DNA of 33,859 nucleotides from a virus, in the IMG/VR virus record IMGVR_UViG_3300027833_000134, positions 1-33,859 of that record. One strand, written 5' to 3'. The notes below the pieces were generated by a model that saw only the letters and a program-made list of their open reading frames with translations, had not been told where the DNA came from and did not search any database. Both the position numbers and the translations under genes were made by a program. Positions 26,301 to 33,859 of the stretch are shown here, piece after piece. The stretch's first letter is position 1. Each line of letters starts with the position of its first letter.

Positions 26301-27661
26301 GTTCAGATACTGGTTTTATTAGCCCAACAACAGCTTTACAGTCTGATAAATGGTCTGGAGTGGTTCCTGAGGGTAGCACAACGTTACTCGCTCATTATAC
26401 CGTTACAGCTGATAACAACTATCACTTATCACCAGTTGGTGGTAATGGTGCTGAAGTTGTTTACTTCGTCAGAAATGCAAACGCTGCTTGGGAGAACTAT
26501 TACACATACACTATAACAGACACGTATTACACTAGCGCTGGTAATACAAACAAAATAGCGTCTAGTGAGGTTAAAGTATTTTATACCCCTCCCGTTGGTG
26601 TTAGCGGTTTAGATCCAGACCCAATATCTCCAGAAGGTGATTTTTGTTCTCACCTACATGATATTAGGCTCAACTACACTTCAGTGGCTATAGTTAGTAT
26701 TCAAAGTAAGGTTACGTCTTTAGCGGTTAGTAGTAATACTCCTCAAGTGGGTTCTATGGTTAACATTACTTCTAACGCTAATACAGCTGGTAACTTTAGC
26801 TTGTACTGTGTTAGAATGAATAGTAGCAATACTGCCGCTACACACTATTACAATTTTACATCAGAAGCTTTTGTTGCTATTACTGAAGGTTCTCAAGCGC
26901 AAGGCACTACTGTGACTATAGCTAACGCAAGAGAAAGTGTTAACAATACCGTACAACTACCTTCAACAGCATCATCGCTTAGGTACAGCATTTATGCTCA
27001 ACCCGGTACGATTGGTTTAGATGCTAGCGTTCCATCCACTTTTAATCTACTGAACATAGATCCAACGCAGATGACAGGTTCTTCTACTTTTACGCCACGC
27101 GCGCTTAATTACACGACCACTTCTGGATCAACAACGATACCAACCTCTGTAGAACTATCAACATCCAACCAGATGTACGACTTCACACATACATGGACTA
27201 AAGCCGCAGAACGAACTATACAAGCTAGTGGTGTGCCTACTATTGATGATGTAAGTGGTTGGAATGAAACCAAAGCTCTTGGTACTGCTTTTCCTAGCAA
27301 CGCTGGCTTACTTCAATTATCAGATGTTACAGGTGTAAAAGTTGGAATGTTAGTCAAAGATAGAGAGTACGAAGACGGTAATATAACTACGAGTAGAGTA
27401 CCTGAGGACACTGTTGTTACAACTATAAATAGTACAACTAAAGTTATAGGTATAAGTAACAACACAACAGGCGCTATGGGTGAAGGTTCAGGTTTATATA
27501 TAACTAGTGATTGGGAGTACGAATTAGTTAATCCAGTTATAAACTCTACAGCTAACAACGTTACTGTTACTGGTAAGATAAAAGTAGTTAAATACGGTAA
27601 GATATCACCAAATGGAAACATAGAACTAGTAGCATCTAACTTTATAACAATAACATCATAA
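20363..27661 (+). CDS. Giant tail stabilization-type structural protein
   Basis: At 2432 aa this is the largest complete gene. The N-terminus FSGAKMNKDMDERVLPAGQYRDAYN and DVGALQTLMGNT is a hallmark I know from stabilization/tail-hub proteins of crAss-like and marine phages. Conserved blocks recur far downstream: CEDKVLRLLTDKD (~1470), ADQMRGQVLSL (~1533), GSYDDKKNEYNISIG (~1574) and LDEREFSVQGLGN (~1755). A Gly/Ser/His-rich insert lies at about 1054-1085. The last ~670 residues are Thr/Ser/Asn-rich beta sequence that looks like added domains. It is far longer than I expect for the conserved core. No lytic or hydrolase motif was seen. Confidence 0.7.
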   Translation: MAELKRDFSGAKMNKDMDERVLPAGQYRDAYNIQVSTSDGSDVGALQTLMGNTEVTNGIVPEDYSTCVGAMVLPEKDLIYYFVAGGGFKGYRPIIRKDYIIEYDTITKTSKYVFVDIYSTQVQASQGISFSGIKYFIISDNGETLNKTGIRKGMTITGSFTNPSGGAVTNLTAADNVLVTDIIKTSNGWEIHHDYGWATGGTFIGITANEVITFSAEKVLRFNPLEKINSINHLDGMLFWTDGVNEPKKIHIDRSKKGTGGTHLVKGWNNSLPISHASNVSNSQATNVNFGLNADFHTRVVVSDAFNYSMEIAMERNGYLPIWSETEHITVAKQNPKFPLKLEMLTSDINRTPDSTPGTPNPSPNLTGTQTSIAVKWVDSNDDPLAAGVTINGFNFADPVDFRVGDILMFTNDLSLNPLTWDSDESQVKVVVTSVPAGAPNNGGSTGPYNFTISAVDAFVPTAPEIWLARLEDKPSLFEYKFPRFSYRWKYQDGEYSTFAPWSKVAFIPNDFDYVAKKGYNLGMTNRLRTLRLKDYFHEFALVPDDVVQVELLYKEEGKTAVYSIKEISRKDGAPEWPDRKSSNYNRGSYTITSEMIHAVLPSNQMLRPWDNVPRSALTQEMTSNRLVYGNYKQNYDINKGLELDINFKNEWLVENQYGQEVPESSTKTLRTYTVGCVFVDDMGRESPVIVPATGSSITLDKKWSRHKNRLRATLQYPSTPPSWAKYMKYYVKETSNEYYNMAMDRWYDAEDGNVWISFPSAERNKIDEETFLILKREHKDDKAVLEEARYKVIAIEPDAPMFVKTNKKSHGAAVTDIQLGSTMATATNIIIDDSSSGAWNTAFGSSWMADVYSKSGPGAMFARVTATSGTDIVASRWVDIVAIRDLGSDKSIKLGEPIGDTADGSNVFGSGASISYKIEIREDIVKDKPEFDGRFFVKIYKDLLLQKAIMKELDATDNMTIIKSYPLRLIIGDEVGTFPHPANPTNTTAGSTPQYHSSNYNFTNTWSGGQGYFDSGHKQGYQGGSDESQDWFSKMPTHCWYIDAVASLNMENWGSGSHRYHSGRGNGLHSSHSGGSGGSGNGGIKNYSSYSKIYFMTKGWGTDITGKRHEFKKDMTKVGTIFRFRDDPNQVAYVVIAYSGTSQGKNWRKGGGGECKSSWGSCPRTGFNINVERLDGGGPIEWQKWDPLSAYKHDGRADGSPIDILQLEAGMGGDGSNSLSTETPAIWETEPKEDIGLDIYYEASGCLPLNVTHGDNELLIPAFSTFTIREPSGAWHVDGSGNKIHYRVMAVNSTGSDHFTNLTISPAFNAPVAGQGRYIHLERYDGSAVTVYISKATGNYASGDNVIQIQTGKSPINAATNAAEPWRAPHHQPLYLSYSNCWTFGNGIESDRIRDDFNAPQLTNGVKASTVLSEPYAEEHRSSGLIWSGIFNSTSGVNNLNQFIQAEPITKDLNPSHGTIQMLVARNTDTLAFCEDKVLRLLTDKDALYNADGSSNVTASNSVIGQATPIQGDYGISTNPESLAVTSTTIYWADQMRGQVLSLTGGTSIRSISDIGMKDYFNDELIGVYSLDGSYDDKKNEYNISIGKKTARTAYRATKTTLSYSELSKGWSSFKSFEPEAGVSLNNEYYTFKEGSMWQHHTNETANNFYGQQHFSTVTVIYNDQPANVKSFSTLNYEGTQAQISQFVTESVSNASGDSLNIGDSEYYNLTAKTGWYTESLKTNLQDALMLEYKDKEGKWFSTVKGVSTTLDNLDEREFSVQGLGNANASTTGTPSSVHKIYIQPSPSSLINNGGTNWDNTADSSNFLIILGTQLVGTSGTTIPANQFVNSTISNVAYNAGGGVYQYSGLNLDASLASVPGGVATTTGSGNGTIYRFTKPSHGSSWNANDLVKYVEFSNNGIADDPANTINVKVVADTFTMPASDKFILVDVDYSGTTVSQPGVIDRDACVRVTYGIDEGTVNTRASVTNSSVPNITYSSDTGFISPTTALQSDKWSGVVPEGSTTLLAHYTVTADNNYHLSPVGGNGAEVVYFVRNANAAWENYYTYTITDTYYTSAGNTNKIASSEVKVFYTPPVGVSGLDPDPISPEGDFCSHLHDIRLNYTSVAIVSIQSKVTSLAVSSNTPQVGSMVNITSNANTAGNFSLYCVRMNSSNTAATHYYNFTSEAFVAITEGSQAQGTTVTIANARESVNNTVQLPSTASSLRYSIYAQPGTIGLDASVPSTFNLLNIDPTQMTGSSTFTPRALNYTTTSGSTTIPTSVELSTSNQMYDFTHTWTKAAERTIQASGVPTIDDVSGWNETKALGTAFPSNAGLLQLSDVTGVKVGMLVKDREYEDGNITTSRVPEDTVVTTINSTTKVIGISNNTTGAMGEGSGLYITSDWEYELVNPVINSTANNVTVTGKIKVVKYGKISPNGNIELVASNFITITS

Positions 27662-27662
27662 T

Positions 27663-28004
27663 ATGCCAACAGCCTTAACATTTACACAACCATTAAATAT
27701 ATCGTGCCAAGTAGGTGACACGGCTTATTATGTGCCAACAACAACTACAGGAAACTTTAATGTCAACTCTTCAGGTATTATAGAGATAGGTGTTATATCA
27801 GACATAACGGGCTTGGTTATAACTATAAATAACAATTTAGTTCCTAGCGTTCCCAATGGATCTTTTATACTTTTTAGCAAAGATAACAAAGCTAACTTAA
27901 GCAGTGCATTGGGTTATTATGCTGAGGTGAAAATGAAAAACTCCTCAACAGTTGCGGCAGAACTATTTAGTATGGGTATTGAAATGTTTGTTAGTAGTAA
28001 ATAA
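27663..28004 (+). CDS. Small beta-rich phage protein, unknown
   Basis: This 113-aa protein begins one base after the giant tail gene stop. Alternating strands (ISCQVGDTAYYVPT, IIEIGVISDITG) lead to a FILFSKDNKANLSSALGYYAEVKMKN segment that I recall from small marine phage proteins. It is probably a minor virion component tied to the tail gene by close spacing. The function is unknown. Confidence 0.6.
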   Translation: MPTALTFTQPLNISCQVGDTAYYVPTTTTGNFNVNSSGIIEIGVISDITGLVITINNNLVPSVPNGSFILFSKDNKANLSSALGYYAEVKMKNSSTVAAELFSMGIEMFVSSK

Positions 28005-28046
28005 CTGTAAAAAAGTGTGATTATTTAAGTATAATTAAATAAAATC

Positions 28047-28499
28047 ATGAATAAAGATATAAAGTTATCTTCACGAAAGAAAATCTTAGATTTTCAATCG
28101 ATGTTGATTGACAATGCTGATGAGGTTGACATTGTAACTCATCAAGACTCAGAGTTATTTCCACTTAAACACACTTTTGCTGACGGTATATATGTTAGAC
28201 AGATGAGTATGAACACAGGGTCTGTTGTTGTGGGAGCAATACATAAACACTTACATGTTTGGTTTCTACTAACCGGTCACATAACGGTTGTAACAGAAGA
28301 CACAACAGAGGATTATATATCACCTTGCTACGTGATAGCTAAACCAGGAACCAAAAGAGTTATATACGCTCAAGAAAAATGTATATTTGTTAATATACAT
28401 AAAAACCCTACAAACTCTCAAGATATAGAATGGTTAGAAAAAGAGATAGTAGCTAAAGACATAAAAGAATATGAAGAATACATTAATCAAAAAAAATAA
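28047..28499 (+). CDS. Cupin-like protein in the virion operon
   Basis: This 150-aa protein has a central single cupin barrel by pattern. GSVVVGAIHKHLHVWFLLTG carries three alternating His residues (66, 68, 70) where cupins place the first metal-binding motif. AKPGTKRV stands in the second motif, but its usual His is absent, so metal binding may be partial. Long helical ends flank the barrel (KKILDFQSML before; LEKEIVAKDIKEYEEYIN after). It sits between tail and internal-protein genes after a 42-base A/T-rich gap. It could be a small-molecule binding enzyme or a structural cupin. Confidence 0.6.
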   Translation: MNKDIKLSSRKKILDFQSMLIDNADEVDIVTHQDSELFPLKHTFADGIYVRQMSMNTGSVVVGAIHKHLHVWFLLTGHITVVTEDTTEDYISPCYVIAKPGTKRVIYAQEKCIFVNIHKNPTNSQDIEWLEKEIVAKDIKEYEEYINQKK

Positions 28500-28502
28500 G
28501 AT

Positions 28503-29246
28503 ATGAGTTTTTTACTAGTAGGCGCTGCTGTCGTAGGTGTTGGTGCTGGTGTAGCTAAAGCTATATCTGGTGGTAAGCAGAAGAAGGCTGCTAAAGCGGC
28601 TGAGAAGAAAGCTAAGGCAGAGATGGAAAAGCAGAAGGCTAAGTTTGCTGAAATGGACACTAGTAATCCTTATGCTAACATGGAAAACACAATGGAAGAC
28701 CTAACCGTTAACCAAGGTGAAGCTGAGTTCATGAAACAACAACAACAACAGTCTCAAGCTAATATAATGCAACAAATGAAAGGTGCTGCTGGTGGATCTG
28801 GTATTGCTGCTCTAGCTCAGACTATGGCTAACCAAGGTTCTATGGATGCTCAGAAAGCTGCGGTATCAATTGGTAAACAAGAAGCTAGCAACCAAATGGC
28901 TGAGAGACAAGAGCAAAGTAAACTAAATATGCAGGAGGCAACAGGTGATGCTAGAACACAGGATTTAGAAAGAAACAAACAATCGCAATTACTAGGTATG
29001 TCACAATCAGATGTTGCCGCGCAAGGAGCAAAAGTACAAGCTGCTGATCAAAAAATGTGGTCAGGTATAACTGGAGCCGCTGGCGCTTTATCATCTGGAC
29101 TAACCGGTATGGCTGGCGGTATGGGTGGTGGTGGTGGAAGTACTAATGCTGCTACTGGTATACCAGACGTAAATGTTGGTGGAGGATCTCAACAAAACGC
29201 CTCTGCTGCTGGAGAGTGGGTTAATGGCGAATTCAAACCATTTTAA
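28503..29246 (+). CDS. Internal virion (ejection) protein candidate
   Basis: This 247-aa protein has a hydrophobic Gly/Ala/Val N-terminus (FLLVGAAVVGVGAGVAKAI), then a Lys/Ala coiled helix (KKAAKAAEKKAKAEMEKQKAKF). A segment DTSNPYANMENTMEDLTVN and GAAGGSGIAALAQTMANQ follows, which I recognise from a widespread Bacteroidota phage structural family. The rest is Gln/Ala/Met-rich helix, and the C-terminal ~60 residues are Gly-rich and disordered. The make-up resembles small podovirus internal proteins that insert in the cell envelope during DNA ejection. That role is inference. Confidence 0.6.
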   Translation: MSFLLVGAAVVGVGAGVAKAISGGKQKKAAKAAEKKAKAEMEKQKAKFAEMDTSNPYANMENTMEDLTVNQGEAEFMKQQQQQSQANIMQQMKGAAGGSGIAALAQTMANQGSMDAQKAAVSIGKQEASNQMAERQEQSKLNMQEATGDARTQDLERNKQSQLLGMSQSDVAAQGAKVQAADQKMWSGITGAAGALSSGLTGMAGGMGGGGGSTNAATGIPDVNVGGGSQQNASAAGEWVNGEFKPF

Positions 29247-29257
29247 ACAAATAAACT

Positions 29258-30451
29258 ATGAGTAAAACACCACTAAAACAAGATTTACAAGGAGGAGCTT
29301 ATAAAGCTGCTTTAGGAGGTTTGGTACCCGGACAACAAGATGGTATGGGTCAAGGTATGGACGACCTTATGGAATTAAGCCAAAACCTAGTAACCAATAT
29401 AGCCGAAAGAAAAAGCCAAGCAAAAAAACAAGCGCAAGACGTTTTAAGAAACGGAGGTGGTTTGGGTGAGGATTGGTTAGGAGCAGCAAAAAAACACGTT
29501 AAAGAAGGTCACGATGAATACCTAGAATTACTAAATAATGGTGATGATGGGAGTAAATCAATGATAGGCTTGGAAGAGGTGTCAGGTACTACAGCTGCAG
29601 CTAAAGATACTAGAACTAGGGTTGCAGAGATATTTGATCAAAACGATTTGTCAGAAGCTGTTGGTGAAGATCAGCTACGTATAATGAATGCTGTAACTGG
29701 TAAGTATGCTGATAAAAGAATAATAAAAGACGGCGATAACAAAGGTAAGTGGGAGGTTGATGTGGGTGACGGAGAGTATATGATGATGGAAGATGTAGAT
29801 GCCATGCTTGATGAGTATGGTAAGGATTACGTGTCTATATCAGGTGTTCGCGATAAGATAATAAAATCAAGAGAACAAGGTGCAAACCAAAGCGGAGACG
29901 ATCCAAACGCCCAACCGTATTTCGATATGAATAGGACGGTTTCTGATATTGATGCTACACTTAAAGAAGGTAAAATAAGATCATTAATAAACGACGATAT
30001 ATTAGGGGAAGGAATGCCGTGGGGAAAAGCTGTTGAGGAGAACCCAGAGATAAAAGGTATGACTTATGCTTCTTTAGGTTTAACACCACCACCTGGTGAT
30101 GATGGAATAATAGGTAATGAAGATGATCCAGACGGAGCTAAAACCATTTTAAACAGTGAACATAGAGGTTTGGTTGTAGATGCTTTAGTTAATCCTGATA
30201 ACGAGCTATTTGATGAAGATAGAACTAGAGGTTTAATGGCTAGTTATATTGGTATGTCAATGCAGAGTAATTATAACGAAGGTTTTGCGAGTAATAGGAA
30301 GCCTAAAGAACAAGATAAAGTAGAGCAACCAGGAGATCAAATGTATATTAAAAACTCAGATGGATCAATGGCTCCAGTGTCCGCAAAAGAAGACCAATAC
30401 AAGGACTTATCAACTGAAGAGTTGTTAGCTATGTATCCACCAAAACAATAA
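29258..30451 (+). CDS. Putative internal virion protein, unknown
   Basis: This 397-aa acidic protein lies between two ejection-protein candidates. The N-terminus (MSKTPLKQDLQGGAYKAALGG) is followed by helices (MDDLMELSQNLVTNIAERKSQAKKQAQDVL). Asp/Gly-rich middle parts (PPPGDDGIIGNEDDPDG) and a C-terminal ELLAMYPPKQ complete it. No membrane segment or enzymatic motif is visible. The company it keeps suggests a structural or cargo role. I do not recognise the family firmly. Confidence 0.5.
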   Translation: MSKTPLKQDLQGGAYKAALGGLVPGQQDGMGQGMDDLMELSQNLVTNIAERKSQAKKQAQDVLRNGGGLGEDWLGAAKKHVKEGHDEYLELLNNGDDGSKSMIGLEEVSGTTAAAKDTRTRVAEIFDQNDLSEAVGEDQLRIMNAVTGKYADKRIIKDGDNKGKWEVDVGDGEYMMMEDVDAMLDEYGKDYVSISGVRDKIIKSREQGANQSGDDPNAQPYFDMNRTVSDIDATLKEGKIRSLINDDILGEGMPWGKAVEENPEIKGMTYASLGLTPPPGDDGIIGNEDDPDGAKTILNSEHRGLVVDALVNPDNELFDEDRTRGLMASYIGMSMQSNYNEGFASNRKPKEQDKVEQPGDQMYIKNSDGSMAPVSAKEDQYKDLSTEELLAMYPPKQ

Positions 30452-30459
30452 AATAAAAT

Positions 30460-33400
30460 ATGAATAGAGAGATATTAGGTGACATTCTTAAAAGAATGAA
30501 CGATGATGGACAACCTCAAGAAAACTTGGCTAAAGTTGCTAACTACTACAACGGCTTGCCTAAAGAAAATAAAGATCCCAACGTAGGTGGTAAAAATACC
30601 GATGGTTCTTGGAAAACTCCAGAACAAATATGGGAAGAGTTACAAGCAAAAAAAGAACAAGGCTCTCAGACGAAAGGTGCGACTGTAGGGCCTCAAATAG
30701 TTTCCGGAGATACGGAATCAGCATCGGGAGATGGTTCTTCGGAATCACAAGAAATAAAGCCTAATCAAGTAATAGAACAAGGTGGTTATGAGTATAAGTT
30801 TGAAGTAGGTACAGATGGACAACCTATATACTACACCAAAAAACCAGGTGCTAAAAACTGGAACAAAGTAGACGCTGGAGTTGAAGACGGTAAAATAACG
30901 AACCCAGCATACGTTAGTATAGGCCAAGAGTTTAATCATTTTGATAAAGATGCTTTTAATAGAGATGATTATTTAAAACAACAAAACGCTCAAAAACAAA
31001 TAGAGTATAAAAGAGCAAACCCTACAACTCTAGAAGACATGGGTTTAACTTCTAATGAAGACGGTTCTTACTTTAGAAACGATGATAAATTTGTTAACGT
31101 TGATGGTCAGTGGTACAAACAACCTATCAATGGTTTAGGTGGAGCACCAGCTGAAGGTTATCATGGTAAGCCAGTAAGTAGTAAGTTTGCAAAAAACTTA
31201 AACAACATTTTAAGTACTCCAGAAAAAATTAAAGCAGGGGTTTCAACCGATCCAGATGAAGTTGTTAATTACTTAAAACCAAACCTTAACCACATTAAAG
31301 CCGCTAACATTAAGAAGTTAGATAACAAACAAAATGTTTGGACTAAAGGTTTAAGTGATTCAGAGATACTAAAAGTACAAAGATTAAACAAGAACGATGA
31401 TTTTGATCACAGGAATACAGTTACATGGGTTGATAAAAACGAAGGTACCGTAAGAGAGAATATTGAAAAGTATTTTCCAGGTGTTAATGTAGAAGAGGTT
31501 GGCGCTGGAAATGCCGTTAGAATAAACACGCCTTGGAGATCAAAGCCTTATTACGTTGATTTAGTTCCAGGTGAAAACAACTTTAAGAAAACGCAAGCTG
31601 TATTAAACAACTTTACTAGAGATCACGCTAATCAAGGAAGTAACATTAATAGATCTTTAGCTACAGTTCTCGGCGAAAGACAACTAATGAGTAGTAATAG
31701 GCTTAGTAATGAGGGTGTTGATGCGGCGAATGAAATTTTTGCTGAATCAGACTTAGATTACTCTATTAAAATAAACAAGGCTACGTCTTCAATACCAGAG
31801 ATGGTACTTGGTTTACATGAAAGCTACACTCTTAAAACCCCTAATGGTGAGCGAGAGTTTAATAATGCAAACGAAATGACGTCTTGGTTGTATGAAAATC
31901 TTAGTGAAGATGAATATAACAAGATGGACGACTTTATGCTTGAGAAAAGAAAAGATGCCATCAAGAAAAAGCAAGAGAAAATAAACAGTGAGTTAGCTTC
32001 TTTATCAGATGAAGAAATAAACAATAGCTACTGGACTAGTGGTAAGGCAAAAGAAAGTGTTATGTTTGATTTAGACAAAACCAATATGTCTACAAAAACT
32101 CAAGCTTTAATAAAAGCTGAGTTAGAAACACCTATAATGATTAACCGAAACGCAGGTTTAGGTTCGACAAATATTCGTATGGTTCCTAAAGAAGGTTGGG
32201 AGCAAGAGAGATTTGCAAACCTGTTAGATGAGATGAAGGGTAAGATACCTGAAGAAGATTACAAAGAACTACAAGAGTACGTTAAAAGTGAGCAGGTAAC
32301 TAGCGTAGAGAGATTAAACGATCAAAAAAATGTAATAGCAGAACAAAAAGGTGATTTAGAATTTGAAACATACGTAGGACACAAAGAAAACGTAACAGTT
32401 AGAATAAGCGCTAAAGACATGACTAATAAAAGTTCTGTCGCGATTGAGCAAGAGAAAAATGGTTTTGTTTCTGATTATAAAAACCTAGTTGAAACTTTTA
32501 ATAACGATAGTATTCAGCTAGAAAGATCTTACGAAAACATAAACGCAAACATGAGAAGGGATGGTTGCGGTGTTAAAGTTATAGGAGAAGGTGAAGACGC
32601 TACTGTTGTTGTGTCACATCCAGATCCAGAAAAACAAAGATGGTATCAAAAAAAGATGGAATCTTTAATGAACCAGAGTAACACCTTAAGAAAAGCTGGT
32701 AAAAACGCTGGCATGGAGTTTGATAACAAACTTAAAGATTGGCAGGACAAGCATGTTGAAGCAAACGTAGACAACAAGAGCTTAGCGCACTTAGTGAACA
32801 AAGAGTATGATGGTACTAAAATAGTAATGCAAGACTTCTTTGATGGTTTTAGAAGTTTTGGTTACAACATACCCGCTGCGTTTAACAATGATTGGGCTGT
32901 GGAACAAGCTGGTAATTTCAATACAGCTAAGAGTTCTTTCCAAACAAAGTTAACTATGGATCAAGCGGCTGAGTTTGATCAAATTGGTTTTACATCGTGG
33001 AGAACATTTAATCAACAGGCTGGTAACATGGTTATTGCTACGGCAACTAGTTTTGTGCCAGGTTTGGGTGGAGCTGTTTTAGGAATAACTGGATCAACAG
33101 CTTTAACTGCAGGTCTGTATGGTTTGAGTAGCACTGGTGGTAAAAGAGTTGACCTTATGGGTAGGAATGAAAGAGGTGTTAAAGCTCAAAAAGATTTAGA
33201 TGAGTTAGAGGCTCTGTACAAAGACGGCAAGGTAAGTAAAGAAGAATATAAAAAACAAGCTATAGCTTTGACCGACGCTATCAACATGGGTGGTATTGAT
33301 AGTGGTGATATATGGAAATCTTCAATATGGGCTGGTGGTACTGAAGCTGCTGTAATGCTAGTTGCTGGTACAGCTGTAAACGCAATGAAGTTTAAAGGTT

Positions 33401-33859
33401 TAATGAGTGGATCATTCTCTTCGGCTGCTGGTAACGAAATCACTAAAAGTGTTGGTGATAGGATTTTAAATTTTGCCATGGGTACCGGTGGTATGATAGG
33501 TAGTGAGCTTATTGAAGAGATATCAGCTTTGGGAGCTGACAAGTTAGGAGATGCTATTATACTAGGAGATGATGTGTGGGAAGGATTGGGAGATGAAGTA
33601 AAAGAAACGATCTGGTCTACTGTAATATCTTCTGGTGGTATGGGTTCTTTTGGTAACGCTTACAGTAATATAACAGCACACGTTGCAAATGGTCCGGCTA
33701 GAAACCAGTGGTTTAACGAAATAAAACCAGAACTTAAAAGTATAGACAACGCTATTAGTAATCTAGATCCTGATTCAAAAAACTACATGAAAGACATGAA
33801 GTATTTACAGGACGCTAAATCAGAGCAAATAGCTAAAGTTGTAAAGCTTAGTAAAGAAG
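30460..33859 (+). CDS. Giant internal virion protein candidate, 3' partial
   Basis: The frame opens at ATG 30460 (MNREILGDILKRMNDDG) and stays open for 1133 codons to the window edge. The N-terminal ~100 residues are polar and disordered. A long charged helical middle follows (EKINSELASLSDEEIN, KKMESLMNQSNTLRKAG). Three hydrophobic stretches come late: about residues 855-885 (IATATSFVPGLGGAVLGITG), 955-980 (AGGTEAAVMLVAGTAV) and 1005-1020 (NFAMGTGGMIGSELIEE). A huge protein with late membrane-active segments, after two smaller candidates, resembles podovirus ejection or cargo proteins. No transglycosylase motif is seen. Confidence 0.7.
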   Translation, partial: MNREILGDILKRMNDDGQPQENLAKVANYYNGLPKENKDPNVGGKNTDGSWKTPEQIWEELQAKKEQGSQTKGATVGPQIVSGDTESASGDGSSESQEIKPNQVIEQGGYEYKFEVGTDGQPIYYTKKPGAKNWNKVDAGVEDGKITNPAYVSIGQEFNHFDKDAFNRDDYLKQQNAQKQIEYKRANPTTLEDMGLTSNEDGSYFRNDDKFVNVDGQWYKQPINGLGGAPAEGYHGKPVSSKFAKNLNNILSTPEKIKAGVSTDPDEVVNYLKPNLNHIKAANIKKLDNKQNVWTKGLSDSEILKVQRLNKNDDFDHRNTVTWVDKNEGTVRENIEKYFPGVNVEEVGAGNAVRINTPWRSKPYYVDLVPGENNFKKTQAVLNNFTRDHANQGSNINRSLATVLGERQLMSSNRLSNEGVDAANEIFAESDLDYSIKINKATSSIPEMVLGLHESYTLKTPNGEREFNNANEMTSWLYENLSEDEYNKMDDFMLEKRKDAIKKKQEKINSELASLSDEEINNSYWTSGKAKESVMFDLDKTNMSTKTQALIKAELETPIMINRNAGLGSTNIRMVPKEGWEQERFANLLDEMKGKIPEEDYKELQEYVKSEQVTSVERLNDQKNVIAEQKGDLEFETYVGHKENVTVRISAKDMTNKSSVAIEQEKNGFVSDYKNLVETFNNDSIQLERSYENINANMRRDGCGVKVIGEGEDATVVVSHPDPEKQRWYQKKMESLMNQSNTLRKAGKNAGMEFDNKLKDWQDKHVEANVDNKSLAHLVNKEYDGTKIVMQDFFDGFRSFGYNIPAAFNNDWAVEQAGNFNTAKSSFQTKLTMDQAAEFDQIGFTSWRTFNQQAGNMVIATATSFVPGLGGAVLGITGSTALTAGLYGLSSTGGKRVDLMGRNERGVKAQKDLDELEALYKDGKVSKEEYKKQAIALTDAINMGGIDSGDIWKSSIWAGGTEAAVMLVAGTAVNAMKFKGLMSGSFSSAAGNEITKSVGDRILNFAMGTGGMIGSELIEEISALGADKLGDAIILGDDVWEGLGDEVKETIWSTVISSGGMGSFGNAYSNITAHVANGPARNQWFNEIKPELKSIDNAISNLDPDSKNYMKDMKYLQDAKSEQIAKVVKLSKE

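Noticed and set aside
28005-28046. Promoter or terminator before the cupin-like gene
   Set aside because: The gap is A/T-rich but shows neither a stem with T run nor a -33/-7 Bacteroidota promoter pair that I could defend.

Overview
The window is a continuous stretch of the late (virion and lysis) region of a tailed double-stranded DNA phage. All 26 genes I can support lie on the + strand, packed end to end. The longest gap between genes is about 73 bases, and no stretch over 300 bases lacks a gene. I see no tRNA, rRNA, CRISPR array, integrase, transposase or insertion sequence.

The host is most likely a marine member of the Bacteroidota (Flavobacteriia-like). The DNA is A+T-rich, genes mostly end in TAA, and start codons mostly follow A-rich tracts rather than clear Shine-Dalgarno sequences. 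From memory, several proteins resemble families in marine metagenomic and Bacteroidota phages. No tail sheath, tail tube or tape-measure gene is seen. Adaptor-like proteins, a huge stabilization-type tail protein and very large internal-protein candidates suggest a short-tailed podovirus. The portal and tail-protein style is reminiscent of crAss-like phages, but that placement is an inference.

Layout: (1) about 1-1567 is a small-gene and lysis segment: a winged-helix-like protein cut by the left edge, a small HExxH protein, a lysine-rich protein and a two-helix holin. (2) 1575-8917 is the host-recognition segment: an HNLG-tip tail protein, a repeat-built fibre, a long fibre ending in a self-cleaving S74 chaperone, a LamG-like adhesin and a small protein. 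(3) 8942-10238 holds small proteins, a tandem GroES-like co-chaperonin and a probable small terminase. (4) 10238-17392 holds the large terminase, portal, scaffold and major capsid protein, followed by a strong UUCG-loop terminator. (5) 17466-28004 holds an unknown conserved protein, a second UUCG hairpin, a 63-aa CGC protein, two connector candidates, a 2432-aa tail protein and a small beta-rich protein. (6) 28047 to the right edge holds a cupin-like protein and three candidate internal (ejection) proteins, the last running off the window.

Together these genes would fold and assemble a scaffolded capsid, package DNA through the portal, close the head with a short tail, add fibres, and lyse the cell. 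The most notable points are the two-domain GroES-like protein next to the packaging genes, the HExxH protein beside the holin, the hairpins bracketing capsid output, and the giant tail and internal proteins.
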